Assembly: GCA_000720375.1 (NCBI GenBank)
Contig: JOAA01000021.1
Coordinates: forward strand, 1-64,000
DNA: 64,000 nt
From: Rhodococcus rhodnii
GTDB lineage: Bacteria > Actinomycetota > Actinomycetes > Mycobacteriales > Pseudonocardiaceae
Direction: 5' to 3'
The position numbers and the translations under genes are program-made. This document shows, one piece after another, positions 30,200-38,406 of this stretch; the first letter of the stretch is position 1; the number at the start of each line of letters is the position of its first letter. Under the pieces are notes generated by a model that saw nothing but the letters and a program-made list of their open reading frames with translations, searched no databases and was not told the DNA's origin.

Positions 30200-30591
30200 A
30201 TGGAGACGAAAGGGAAGTTGCTGCGGGACCATCGGGTCTCCAGCGGCCTCACCCAGGAGGAACTGGCGGAGCGAGCCGGGCTCAGCGGTCAGGCGATCGG
30301 CGCGTCGAATCGGCGACGCGGTGGCGGAAGCGAACATGGTGGACCTCGCGGCGTCGTGCCACAAGCTCGGCAAACGCACCAAAGCCCGCAGCCGCTATGC
30401 CGATGCGATCACGCTGGCCAGGCAGGCAGGCAGTGGACCACGCCATCGCCTTGCACGACCGGGAGGGCGAAATCCGGGCACTGCTCGGGCTGGGCCTCGT
30501 CGAGACTGCGGTCATCTTCGACAGCATCCCTGACTTGTCGCACGAGCTGCGCACGTCGATCCTCAGTGCCCGCGCTTTGCGACGGGAATAA
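30200..30591 (+). pseudogene. remnant of an XRE/TPR-type regulator
   Basis: Three frames carry successive pieces of one protein. Frame 1 (from ATG 30200) encodes a helix-turn-helix start, KLLRDHRVSSGLTQEELAERAGLS. The next frame (from about 30321) encodes AEANMVDLAASCHKLGKRTKARSRYADAITLARQAG, a TPR-like unit. The third (from about 30430) encodes DHAIALHDREGEIRALLGLGLVE and a C-terminal tail to a stop at 30591. At least two frameshifts and a large internal deletion have destroyed it. The parent was probably an XRE-type regulator with TPR repeats, of the AfsR/SARP-associated kind. Confidence 0.65.
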
Positions 30592-30620
30592 CCGGGACGC
30601 ACCAGGCGTTCGCGCTCCAT

Positions 30621-31052
30621 ATGTCAGACGAGACCGTAGAGCTCAGCCCGACGGAATGGGTGCAGAACCAGACGACAACGATCCTGGAGACCGGCACCAC
30701 TGATGGTGTCGAGGTCTTCGGGTCGCCCGTTGTGCTGCTGACGCTGCGCGGCGCGAAAACCGGCAAGTTGCGCTACACCCCGGTGATGCGGGTGGAGCAC
30801 GACGGCAGGTACGCGGTCGTGGCTTCCAAGGGCGGCGCCCCGGAAAACCCCACCTGGTACTACAACATCAAGGCCCACCCCGAGTTCCCGCTGCAGGACG
30901 GGACCGTGACGAAGGAGTACGTGGCGCGCGAGGTCGACGGCGCCGAGCGGGCGGAGTGGTGGGAGCGGGCCGTCAAGGCCTATCCGCCTTACGCCGAGTA
31001 CCAGGAGAAGACCGACCGGCAGATCCCGGTATTCGTCCTCGACCCCAAGTGA
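30621..31052 (+). CDS. nitroreductase-family deazaflavin-dependent oxidoreductase (DDN-like)
   Basis: A 143-residue split-barrel protein of the F420-dependent DDN family. Landmarks are [29 protein letters not shown], the cofactor phosphate-binding region, then [22 protein letters not shown] and a C-terminal [24 protein letters not shown] enzymes reduce quinones or nitro compounds with reduced F420. It is a complete gene in a region otherwise holding a relic; a strong hairpin follows its stop. Confidence 0.92.
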   Translation: MSDETVELSPTEWVQNQTTTILETGTTDGVEVFGSPVVLLTLRGAKTGKLRYTPVMRVEHDGRYAVVASKGGAPENPTWYYNIKAHPEFPLQDGTVTKEYVAREVDGAERAEWWERAVKAYPPYAEYQEKTDRQIPVFVLDPK

Positions 31053-31064
31053 CCAGCTGACCTT

Positions 31065-31107
31065 GGCGTTGCCGTGCAGGGGCAATCGCGTCCCGCACGG
31101 CAACGCC
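31065..31107. terminator. hairpin terminator after the DDN-like gene
   Basis: A perfect 13-bp inverted repeat (GGCGTTGCCGTGC ... GCACGGCAACGCC) with a 17-base loop lies between two convergent genes. No T-tract on either side. It probably ends transcription from both directions. Confidence 0.7.
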
Positions 31108-31149
31108 GAGCCCGGAGCCACCCGTTTGCGTCCACTGTGTACGTCGGCC

Positions 31150-31809
31150 TCAGCGCAAATCCACCTGGACGTCCGCCTCGGCGAAGATCTCCATGATGGT
31201 GTCGAATCGAGCAATACGCTTCCTGGACTCCGCTGAAGCGTGCCAGGTCAGCGTGAACGGCGGCGCCACGCCGAAACGGCCGCGGAGACAATCGGTCAAC
31301 GCGTCGAGATTCCAGCCGAAATAGCAGCCTGGTCCGTTGATCGCTTCACCGATCGCGCAGTAGAAATCGGTGATGTCCGAGATTCGGGCGCCGTCGATCT
31401 CGTAATGCCCGCCGTCGCGGTCCTCGTCTGGCACCGCCCACGCCTTGAACACGGTCTTCAGCCACGCTTTCCGGCGATCCGATGGAAGGCCGGCCCATTT
31501 GTAGCGCGCAACCGGACCGGGCTCGCACCACGCGTGCCAGATGTCGGTGGCATTGTGGTCCAAGCGCTCAACAAAACCGGTCACCCGAACCGAACCCGTG
31601 GTCTTGACATCGCTGAGTCGGCACGAGGTCAGTGGCATTCCGGTCGCCGCGAGCGCGTTCAGGTAGACATTCCGGCCTGCCGGCGCGACAGGCTGCCAGC
31701 CATGAAGCGTAAAGGTCGCTGACTCCGACTGGACAGGCGCGAAGCCCTCGATGTCCGTTGCGTGACCGACCAAGTGACGATCGGCATCCGTCACCGAGAA
31801 CTTCCACAC
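31150..31809 (-). CDS. barstar-family protein with an N-terminal extension
   Basis: A 219-residue protein. The C-terminal ~85 residues are a barstar domain: HYEIDGARISDITDFYCAIGEAI, then YFGWNLDALTDCLRG, the family hallmark, and FTLTWHASAESR. Barstars inhibit secreted ribonucleases of the barnase type. The first ~130 residues (with FTLHGWQPV, LTSCRLSDVKT and IWHAWCEPGP) are not a domain I recognise; they resemble extensions seen in some actinobacterial barstar proteins. No barnase gene is nearby. GTG start, 26 bases from the divergent serine hydrolase. Confidence 0.82.
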   Translation of the reverse strand: MWKFSVTDADRHLVGHATDIEGFAPVQSESATFTLHGWQPVAPAGRNVYLNALAATGMPLTSCRLSDVKTTGSVRVTGFVERLDHNATDIWHAWCEPGPVARYKWAGLPSDRRKAWLKTVFKAWAVPDEDRDGGHYEIDGARISDITDFYCAIGEAINGPGCYFGWNLDALTDCLRGRFGVAPPFTLTWHASAESRKRIARFDTIMEIFAEADVQVDLR

Positions 31810-31835
31810 CTCGGCGATCGTATAGCGTTTGGCCC

Positions 31836-32648
31836 ATGGACAGCTTGTCGTTGGTGAAGACGTGGCCGGTCGACAACGTGGCGGTGGCCGTGGTCGGCCG
31901 CGACGGGCAGGTGCTCGGATCGCGCGGTGACCAGAAGCAACTGTTCCCCCTCGCTTCCGTGACCAAGCTGCTGACCTCCTACGCCGTGCTCATCGCGGTG
32001 GAGGAAGGTGCGGTCGAACTCGACGAGCCCGCGGGGCCGGAGGGGTCGACGATCCGGCATCTGCTCGCGCACGCGTCCGGGCTGGCCATGACCGAGGACA
32101 AGATTCAGGCGCAGCCCGGCACCAAGCGGATCTACTCGAACATGGGTTTCGACACGCTCGCCGAGACCGTTCAGCAGGCGTCCGGCATTCCGTTCAACGC
32201 CTATCTCGCCGAGGCCGTTTTCGCTCCGCTCGGCATGACTGACACCACGCTCAAGGGCAGCGCCGCTCATGCCGGTGTGTCCACTTGCGCCGATCTGAGC
32301 AGGTTCGCTGCCGAACTGCTCAGCCCGACCTTGATTTCCGAGGGGACGTTTCGGGAGGCGACCACCGTCGTCTTTCCTGGGTTGAATGGCGTTCTGCCCG
32401 GGTTCGGCCACCAGAAGCCCAATGACTGGGGCCTCGGCTTCTCCATCAGGGACCACAAGAGTCCGCATTGGACCGGCAAGCGCAACTCCCCCGAGACGTT
32501 CGGGCACTTCGGGCAGAGCGGGACGTTTCTCTGGGTCGACCCGAAGGCGGGGATCTCCGCGATCGCGTTGACCGACCGGGCTTTCGGCGAATGGGCCGCC
32601 GAGGTGTGGCCGGTGCTCAGCGATGCGATTCTTGACGAGACCAGCTGA
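31836..32648 (+). CDS. serine hydrolase of the beta-lactamase / class C family
   Basis: A 270-residue protein without signal peptide. The catalytic motif is SVTK (Ser41, Lys44), the second motif is YSNMGF (Tyr about 104), and HFGQSGT near residue 231 replaces the KTG box. Members act as esterases, peptidases or beta-lactamases. The ATG at 31836 is chosen; a TATAGC -10-like sequence ends about nine bases before it, consistent with a leaderless mRNA. Its last 32 bases overlap the end of the convergent P450 gene. Confidence 0.9.
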   Translation: MDSLSLVKTWPVDNVAVAVVGRDGQVLGSRGDQKQLFPLASVTKLLTSYAVLIAVEEGAVELDEPAGPEGSTIRHLLAHASGLAMTEDKIQAQPGTKRIYSNMGFDTLAETVQQASGIPFNAYLAEAVFAPLGMTDTTLKGSAAHAGVSTCADLSRFAAELLSPTLISEGTFREATTVVFPGLNGVLPGFGHQKPNDWGLGFSIRDHKSPHWTGKRNSPETFGHFGQSGTFLWVDPKAGISAIALTDRAFGEWAAEVWPVLSDAILDETS

Positions 32649-33870
32649 GCGGCAAATGCGTGATGCCGTTGATGAAATTCGACGTCAGCCGCGTGGGGTC
32701 GCCGGCCGGCTGAACCTCCGGCAGGCGGGTGAGGAACTCGCGGAAGAAGATCCGCATCTGCAGCCTGCCGAAATGCGCGCCAAGGCACAGGTGCGGGCCT
32801 TGGCCGAACGCGATGTGGTCGTTCGGCGTCCTGGTTATGTCGAACCGGAACGGATTCGGGAACTGCCGCGAGTCGTAGTGCGCGGACACGTGGTACACGA
32901 CCACCTTGTCGCCCGCGCGGATCTGTTGCCCGGCAAGGACAACGTCCCGTGCGGCGGTCCTGCGGAAGCTCAGCACCGGCGGGTGCCAGCGCAGCATCTC
33001 CTCGACCGCCGAGTCGATGAGGTCCACATTGGACCGTAACCGGCGGTACTCCGCGGGGTGTTGAACAAGCGCCAGAACACCGCCCGGTAGTGCGCTGCGA
33101 ACCGTGTCGTTGCCCGCGATCACCACGAGGAAGAAGAACATCTGCAGCTCGGGCTCGTCCAGCGCACGTCCGTCCACTGTGGCGTTGACCAACGCGGACA
33201 TCAGGTCGTCACCAGGGTTCCGGCGCTTGTACGCAGCCAATTCCGACGCATAGCCGAACATGTCGGCAAGCATCGCGGGCGAGCGCGGGTTGAGCGGTTT
33301 GCCGGAAGCGTCCCGGACGACCTCGTCGGCGTGTTCCGGGTCCTGATACCCGATCACGCGATTTGTCCAGCGCAGCAACAGGTCCCGGTCCGACGCGGGC
33401 ACGCCGAGCAGGTCGGCCAGGTTCAGCAACGGGAAGTCGTCAGTCACGTCGACGGGCAGATCGCACGAACCACGCGACACCACCGAAGACAGCAAAGCCG
33501 AGGCACGAGCGGCGATCTCCGAAGCGGACTGCTCGAGCCTGCGCCTGGTGAACACCGCCGCGACGATCTTGCGCAGCCGCTGGTGCTCGGGCGGGTCCAT
33601 GTTGAGGATCATCCGCCGGATGAACGCCAGGTCGTCCGGCTCGGGATCCCGGATCTGGGTCGCGCCGAGCCACGACGAGAACACCTCGGGCGTCCGCAGC
33701 ACCTCTCGAACGTCCGAGTACCGTGTCACCGCCCAATAACCGGGCCCGGCAGGCCAGTCGAGCACCGCATGCTCGTCCTGCCAGCTGACCGGCGCTGTGT
33801 CGCGCAGCTCCTGGAAGGCCGCGTGCGGCACACCCTGCGCGAACACTCGTGGATCGAACACATTCGGCAC
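32617..33870 (-). CDS. cytochrome P450
   Basis: A 417-residue soluble bacterial P450. The heme-binding loop is FGQGPHLCLG with the Cys ligand at about residue 362. The oxygen-activating I-helix has AGNDTVRS in place of the more common AGxxT, still with Asp-Thr, and the K-helix carries EEMLRWHPP (ExxR). The N-terminal part has MDPPEHQRLRKIVAAVFT, typical of CYP families in actinomycetes. No ferredoxin gene adjoins it. It is divergent from a TetR gene with a palindromic operator between, so that regulator likely controls it. Confidence 0.95.
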   Translation of the reverse strand: MPNVFDPRVFAQGVPHAAFQELRDTAPVSWQDEHAVLDWPAGPGYWAVTRYSDVREVLRTPEVFSSWLGATQIRDPEPDDLAFIRRMILNMDPPEHQRLRKIVAAVFTRRRLEQSASEIAARASALLSSVVSRGSCDLPVDVTDDFPLLNLADLLGVPASDRDLLLRWTNRVIGYQDPEHADEVVRDASGKPLNPRSPAMLADMFGYASELAAYKRRNPGDDLMSALVNATVDGRALDEPELQMFFFLVVIAGNDTVRSALPGGVLALVQHPAEYRRLRSNVDLIDSAVEEMLRWHPPVLSFRRTAARDVVLAGQQIRAGDKVVVYHVSAHYDSRQFPNPFRFDITRTPNDHIAFGQGPHLCLGAHFGRLQMRIFFREFLTRLPEVQPAGDPTRLTSNFINGITHLPLSWSRQESHR

Positions 33871-33906
33871 ACCGGAGAAGCTAGTCCATGAGCAACATCA
33901 CATTCC

Positions 33907-33947
33907 TGCACGCCGGGCAAAGTTGCACGCCGGGCAATATTGCTCGG
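33907..33947. promoter_or_regulatory. operator cluster between P450 and TetR genes
   Basis: A 14-base direct repeat, TGCACGCCGGGCAA, occurs at 33907 and 33924 (17-base period). It runs into an 18-base near-palindrome, CCGGGCAATATTGCTCGG (33930-33947), with one mismatched pair, ending 12 bases before the TetR start. The cluster could bind two regulator dimers side by side and control both divergent genes. Confidence 0.7.
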
Positions 33948-33959
33948 TAGTCTGATCGT

Positions 33960-34550
33960 GTGACACCCAAACCGGGGATTCGCGAGGCGAAGAAATACGA
34001 GACGCGACGAGCGCTCGGCTTCGCCGCGTTCGAACTCGCCACGGAGCGGGGGTTGCACGGGTTCCTCGTCGAGGACATCACCAACCGGGTAGGTGTGTCC
34101 CGCCGGACCTTCTTCAACTACTTCAACCGCAAGGAAGAAGCAGTCGTCGCGGTCAGCGGGTTCGTGTTCGACGACGCCATGGTCGCATTGCAGGACAGGC
34201 CCGCCGACGAGCCGCTGTTCGACTCGTTGCGCGTGGTCGCCGAGCTGGTGATCAGCCCGGAGAACCTCGGCCTGATCAACCGGCTGTCCACGATCGCGTC
34301 CGACTACCACGAGCTCGTCCCCTACGAGCTGGTGATCAGGGAACGCATGGTGCAGGGCGCACACGAGGCGCTCGCCGATCGGATGCCGGCCGGATGCTCG
34401 GCGTTCTTCCCGCTCGCCCTGGTGCACGCCGCGTTCGGCGTGCTTCAGGCCGCGATCACCCGCGGCATGGACCACGAGGACGCAAGCGTGAGCGCACTCA
34501 TCGACGAGGCGTTCGGCTACCTGCGCACCGGATTTCAACCCCAGAGCTGA
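33960..34550 (+). CDS. TetR-family regulator
   Basis: A 196-residue TetR protein. The HTH lies in residues ~10-55 (ALGFAAFELATERGLHGFLVEDITNRVGVS followed by RRTFFNYFNRKEE). The C-terminal domain is of the TetR_C type with ELVPYELVIRERMVQGAHEAL. GTG start. It sits between a divergent P450 and a co-directional MMPL exporter 49 bases downstream, so it probably regulates both a modification enzyme and its pump. That pairing suggests a response to a hydrophobic compound. Confidence 0.92.
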   Translation: MTPKPGIREAKKYETRRALGFAAFELATERGLHGFLVEDITNRVGVSRRTFFNYFNRKEEAVVAVSGFVFDDAMVALQDRPADEPLFDSLRVVAELVISPENLGLINRLSTIASDYHELVPYELVIRERMVQGAHEALADRMPAGCSAFFPLALVHAAFGVLQAAITRGMDHEDASVSALIDEAFGYLRTGFQPQS

Positions 34551-34599
34551 TCAGCGCGGATCGGTTCCCACACCCAGACTTTGATGAAGGAGCACGCCC

Positions 34600-36780
34600 G
34601 TGGCGAAGCTGCTCTACCGGCTCGCGCACGCGGCCAGACGGCGCAGAGGTCTTGTCCTCGGTATCTGGCTGCTGGTGCTGGCGGTCGCCGGAATCGGCGC
34701 ACTCGGATTCGCAGGCCAGACGACCAACCAGTTCTCCATCCCGGGAACCGAGTCGCAGCAGGCACTCGATCACCTGAAGGACAAGCTGCCCCAGGCCGCG
34801 GGCGCGTCCGGGCGGATCGTGTTCGCCGCTCCGCAAGGCAGGACGCTCGCGCAGGAGCAGCAGACCATCGACGGCGTGATCGCGCAGATCGGCAAGACCG
34901 AGCAGGTCGCAGGCGCCTTCAGCCCGTTCGTCACCCAGGCCGTCTCCCAGGACGGCCGCATCGGTCTCGCCCAGGTGCAGTTCTCGGTCTCGCCGCCGGA
35001 GGTCAAGGAGTCGACCAAGGACGCGATCAAGAACGCCGTCCAGGCCGCGTCGAACTCGGGCATGGAGGTCGCGTACAGCCAGGAGATCGCCGGTGAGATG
35101 GTCGCGATCGGCGCCACCGAGGGCATCGGTGTGGTGATCGCGGCGATCGTGCTGGTGCTGACGTTCGGCTCGCTCGTGGCCGCGGGCCTTCCGCTGCTGA
35201 CCGCCCTGGTCGGTGTCGGCATCGGCATCGGCGGCCTGTACGCGCTGACCAGCGTGATCGACATGTCCTCGACCGCTCCGGTGCTCGCGCTGATGCTCGG
35301 CCTCGCGGTGGGCATCGACTACGCGCTGTTCATCGTGCACCGGCACCGCAAGCAGGTGCTCGGTGGCATGGAGGTCAACGAATCCATCGCGCGAGCGATC
35401 GGAACCGCTGGAAGCGCGGTGTTCTTCGCCGGTCTGACAGTGATCATCGCGCTGGTCGGCCTGACGGTCGTCGGGATTCCGTTCCTGTCGGTCATGGGCT
35501 TGGCCGCGGCCGCGACGGTCGCGGTCGCCGTGCTGTTGGCGTTGACGCTGGTTCCCGCGATCCTGGGCTTCGTCGGCGAGCGGATCGTCTCCGAGAACGC
35601 CCGAGCCAAGGCCACGGCGCCCGAGCAGAAGGAGGCCTTCGGCTACCGCTGGGGCCGTGCGGTGGCCAAGCGCCCGATCACCGCCCTCGTGCTGATCGTC
35701 GTTTCCCTTGGCGCGATCGCGATTCCGGCGTTCTCGCTGGAAATGGGCCTGCCGGACGACTCGACCGCGCCGGAGGGCAGCCCGCAGCAGCGCGCGAACG
35801 CGCTTGTCACCGAAGCTTTCGGGCCCGGCTTCAGCGGGCCGCTCGTGGTCGTCGCCGACCTGCCGTCCGGCGTGAACCCGCAGCAAGCGCTTGGTGCGCT
35901 CGTCGGCAAGCTGAGCTCGGTCAAGGACGTCACCCGCGTCGTGCCCGCCGGAGTCAGCCCGGACGGCACAACCGCCGTGCTGCAACTGATCCCGGGCAGC
36001 GGACCGTCCACTGAGGCCACAAAGGACCTGGTGTCGCGGTTGCGTGAGCTGACCGGCGAGGTCAAGTCGCAGACCGGGTCGACGATCGGTGTCACGGGCC
36101 AGACCGCGCTGAACATCGACGTGTCGCAGAAGCTGTCCGACGCGCTGCCGACGTACCTGATCGTCATCGTCGGCCTGTCGCTGATCCTGCTGGCGATCAT
36201 GTTCCGGTCGATCCTGGTGCCGATCAAGGCCACCGCGGGCTTCCTGCTCACCGTGGCCGCGTCGATCGGCGCGGTCGTGGCGATCTTCCAGTGGGGCTGG
36301 CTCGGTGACCTGTTCGGCATCACGCACGGTTCGCCGATCATCAGCTTCCTGCCGATCCTGATGACCGGCATCCTGTTCGGCCTGGCCATGGATTACGAAG
36401 TGTTCCTCGTGTCCGGCATGCGGGAAGCGTTCGTACGTGGTGACACGCCGAAAGAAGCTGTCGTCGACGGCCTCGGTCACGGCGCCCGCGTGGTCACGGC
36501 AGCCGCGCTGATCATGACTGCAGTGTTCTTCGGGTTTGTGTTCTCGCACGACACGGTCATCAAGTCGATGGGCTTCGCGCTGGCGTTCGGTGTCATGATC
36601 GACGCCTTCGTCATCCGGATGACCCTGGTGCCGGCACTGATGACGCTGTTCGGCAAGGCCGCATGGTGGTTCCCCCGTCTGCTCGATCGGATTACCCCGA
36701 ACGTGGACGTGGAGGGAGAGACGCTCGCCCGGCACATCGGGCAGCAGGAGCGGCACGAAAAGGTTCCACAGCCGGTGTGA
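34600..36780 (+). CDS. MMPL-family (RND superfamily) transporter
   Basis: A 726-residue exporter with the usual double arrangement: helix 1 at about 20-40, external domain to about 165, helices to about 330, second external domain about 350-510, and a final helix block. Signature segments are GLAVGIDYALFIVHRHR and FGLAMDYEVFLVSGMREAF, holding the proton-relay Asp residues. GTG start following AGGAGC. It is downstream of a TetR gene and upstream of a strong terminator. It shares overall organisation with the first MMPL protein in the window, although the two have diverged widely. Confidence 0.93.
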   Translation: MAKLLYRLAHAARRRRGLVLGIWLLVLAVAGIGALGFAGQTTNQFSIPGTESQQALDHLKDKLPQAAGASGRIVFAAPQGRTLAQEQQTIDGVIAQIGKTEQVAGAFSPFVTQAVSQDGRIGLAQVQFSVSPPEVKESTKDAIKNAVQAASNSGMEVAYSQEIAGEMVAIGATEGIGVVIAAIVLVLTFGSLVAAGLPLLTALVGVGIGIGGLYALTSVIDMSSTAPVLALMLGLAVGIDYALFIVHRHRKQVLGGMEVNESIARAIGTAGSAVFFAGLTVIIALVGLTVVGIPFLSVMGLAAAATVAVAVLLALTLVPAILGFVGERIVSENARAKATAPEQKEAFGYRWGRAVAKRPITALVLIVVSLGAIAIPAFSLEMGLPDDSTAPEGSPQQRANALVTEAFGPGFSGPLVVVADLPSGVNPQQALGALVGKLSSVKDVTRVVPAGVSPDGTTAVLQLIPGSGPSTEATKDLVSRLRELTGEVKSQTGSTIGVTGQTALNIDVSQKLSDALPTYLIVIVGLSLILLAIMFRSILVPIKATAGFLLTVAASIGAVVAIFQWGWLGDLFGITHGSPIISFLPILMTGILFGLAMDYEVFLVSGMREAFVRGDTPKEAVVDGLGHGARVVTAAALIMTAVFFGFVFSHDTVIKSMGFALAFGVMIDAFVIRMTLVPALMTLFGKAAWWFPRLLDRITPNVDVEGETLARHIGQQERHEKVPQPV

Positions 36781-36783
36781 GCA

Positions 36784-36822
36784 TCCGGCGGCCGCACAGC
36801 GTAAGTTTGTGCGGCCGCCGGA
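36784..36822 (+). terminator. hairpin terminator after the MMPL gene
   Basis: A perfect 15-bp stem, TCCGGCGGCCGCACA / TGTGCGGCCGCCGGA, with a nine-base loop, four bases after the MMPL stop codon. Ends the TetR-MMPL transcript. Confidence 0.85.
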
Positions 36823-36850
36823 ATCATGTCCGTCCAACAGAATCTGATAC

Positions 36851-37210
36851 GTGAGCATTTGGGATCGTGCTGCCAGGTGGTCCGCCCGGCGCTGGTTGCG
36901 CAGGCTGGACACCCGTCTTCAGCATGGCCACACCGCGGCTGACCACGATCCGGTGATCGCCGCGGCGCTTGAGAAACACGTCCACGTGGTACGAACCCAA
37001 TTGGACCGTGACGCCGCGATCCGCAGAGAGCTCGTCGAAGCGCCGCCCTTGGTGTTGCTGGCGATCTACGCGGAGGAGATTCACCAGGAGGCGGTCAAAG
37101 CCGGGTGGGAACCACCGCTCGTGTGGACCTCGTTGGACGGTCTGTCGTTGCGACTGCTCGCGTGTTGCGTGGTGGCTAGAAATCGTCCAACCGCGCGCGC
37201 TCTACGCTGA
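36851..37210 (+). CDS. small protein resembling DUF6401
   Basis: A 119-residue, cytoplasmic, helical protein with a basic start (AARWSARRWLRRLDTRL) and a hydrophobic later part (APPLVLLAIYAEEI, WTSLDGLSLRLLACCVVAR). The layout resembles the actinobacterial DUF6401 family, which is found near natural-product genes but has no known activity. The family name is from memory and unconfirmed. Its last 35 bases overlap the end of the convergent Ku gene. Confidence 0.6.
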   Translation: MSIWDRAARWSARRWLRRLDTRLQHGHTAADHDPVIAAALEKHVHVVRTQLDRDAAIRRELVEAPPLVLLAIYAEEIHQEAVKAGWEPPLVWTSLDGLSLRLLACCVVARNRPTARALR

Positions 37211-37955
37211 GCCGCAACGCCTCCAGCAGATCCATGGTCGTATCGCCGTCCCGTTGGACGGGAATCGGCGGCGACTGCGCCTGCTCGGTCTTCGCCTCGA
37301 TCAGATCGGCCAGTGCCTCTTGGTAGCCGTCGGTGAACTCGCCGGGCCGGAACTCCGCGGCCATGCTCGTCACCAACGCCGTCGCCGCGGCGAGCTCTTG
37401 TGGACGGACAGTGATTTCCCTTTGCAGAACAGGGAAATCCACAGGCAGGATCTCGTCCGGCCAGAACATCGTATGCAGCACAAGCATGTCACCCCGGGGC
37501 TGCACGGCGGCGAGAACTTCCCTGCGGCGCAGGCAGATCTTCACGATCGCCAGCCGCTGCGTGCGTTCCATCGCCTGACGCAGCAAGGCATACGACTGCA
37601 CCGCGTTGTCCTCGGGCTCGAGGTAGTAGCTGCGCTGAAAGTAGATCGGGTGGATGTCGTTGTCGCGCGCGAAGTACTGCACCTGCATCGTCCGGTCCGA
37701 CGAACTCGGCAGCGAGTCGAAGTCCGCCCGGTCAAGCAGCACGAGCCGCCCGTCAGGCAGCTCGTAACCCCTTGCCACGTCAGCGAAGTCGATCTCCTCG
37801 CCGCACGCCTCGCACTCCCGCCGGTAGCGGATCCGTCCGGCGTCGGCCCGATGGACGTGATGGAACCGGAAGTCATGGTCCTTGGTCGCGGCATACGCCC
37901 GCACACCTATTGACACCAAGCCAATCGTCACGGATCCACGCCAGACAGCTCGCAT
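37176..37955 (-). CDS. ku: Ku protein of bacterial non-homologous end joining
   Basis: A 259-residue Ku-type protein that would bind and ring DNA ends at double-strand breaks. Landmarks: WRGSVTIGLVSIGVRAYAAT at the start, the CxxC-like CEACGEEI, ADVARGYELPDGRLVLLDRADFD, and FTDGYQEALADLIEAK. Bacterial Ku recruits LigD, which is not encoded in this window; actinomycetes often have several ku genes. The short C-terminal tail ends without the basic extension seen in many homologues. ATG start. Confidence 0.95.
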   Translation of the reverse strand: MRAVWRGSVTIGLVSIGVRAYAATKDHDFRFHHVHRADAGRIRYRRECEACGEEIDFADVARGYELPDGRLVLLDRADFDSLPSSSDRTMQVQYFARDNDIHPIYFQRSYYLEPEDNAVQSYALLRQAMERTQRLAIVKICLRRREVLAAVQPRGDMLVLHTMFWPDEILPVDFPVLQREITVRPQELAAATALVTSMAAEFRPGEFTDGYQEALADLIEAKTEQAQSPPIPVQRDGDTTMDLLEALRLSVERARLDDF

Positions 37956-37998
37956 GTCTTCCGTGCTACCCCGCGGCGCCCGGCGCCCGATAGGGCCA

Positions 37999-38406
37999 TT
38001 AGGGCATAGCTACTACTGCGTCCACTTCGATCAGGCACTCCGGCCGGAACAGGCCCGCGACCTGGATCAGGGTACTGGCCGGGTTGGGACGGTCACCGAG
38101 CACTGGGCGGATGAACTCGTCGCGGATCTCCCGCACGATCGGCAGTTCGGACGTGTCGGCCACGTACCAGTTGAATCGCACCACGTCAGCCCAGGTCGCG
38201 CCGAGTTGCTTGAGCACGTTCTCCAGGTTCCGCAGCGCCTGCCTGGTCTGCGCGGCCAGGTTGTCCTGGCCGACGAGTTGGCCGTTCTCGTCCAGCGCGA
38301 CCTGGCCGGAGACGAACGCGAGCCGGCCCGAAGTGGTCACCGCGTGGGCGTATCCGAAGCCTGGGGCGTTGCCCGCTACGTCGTCGATCCGGTCGTGGAT
38401 GGGCAT
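37999..38406 (-). CDS. RidA/YjgF/YER057c-family protein
   Basis: A 135-residue trimeric RidA-type protein. The body matches (GYAHAVTTSGRLAFVSGQVALDENGQ, AAQTRQALRNLENVLKQLGATWADVVRFNWYV). The C-terminal motif, normally with an Arg that binds the carboxylate of imine substrates (PARSxV), reads NPASTLIQV, so that Arg is missing and enamine deaminase activity is doubtful. ATG start. It overlaps the end of the upstream TetR gene by 31 bases, in a different frame, implying tight coupling. Confidence 0.9.
   Translation of the reverse strand: MPIHDRIDDVAGNAPGFGYAHAVTTSGRLAFVSGQVALDENGQLVGQDNLAAQTRQALRNLENVLKQLGATWADVVRFNWYVADTSELPIVREIRDEFIRPVLGDRPNPASTLIQVAGLFRPECLIEVDAVVAMP

Noticed and set aside
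31150..31809. Barnase-barstar toxin-antitoxin pair
   Set aside because: No RNase toxin is encoded on either side; the neighbours are a DDN oxidoreductase and a serine hydrolase.
32617..36780. P450, TetR and MMPL genes as a natural-product cluster
   Set aside because: There is no PKS, NRPS, terpene or RiPP core gene nearby; a detoxification unit fits better.
34498..36912. 804-residue open frame antisense to the second MMPL gene
   Set aside because: Highly charged product with no fold pattern and no ribosome site; the sense strand encodes a clear transporter.
37176..37955. Ku with a LigD operon
   Set aside because: No ligase, polymerase or nuclease domain of LigD is found within the window.
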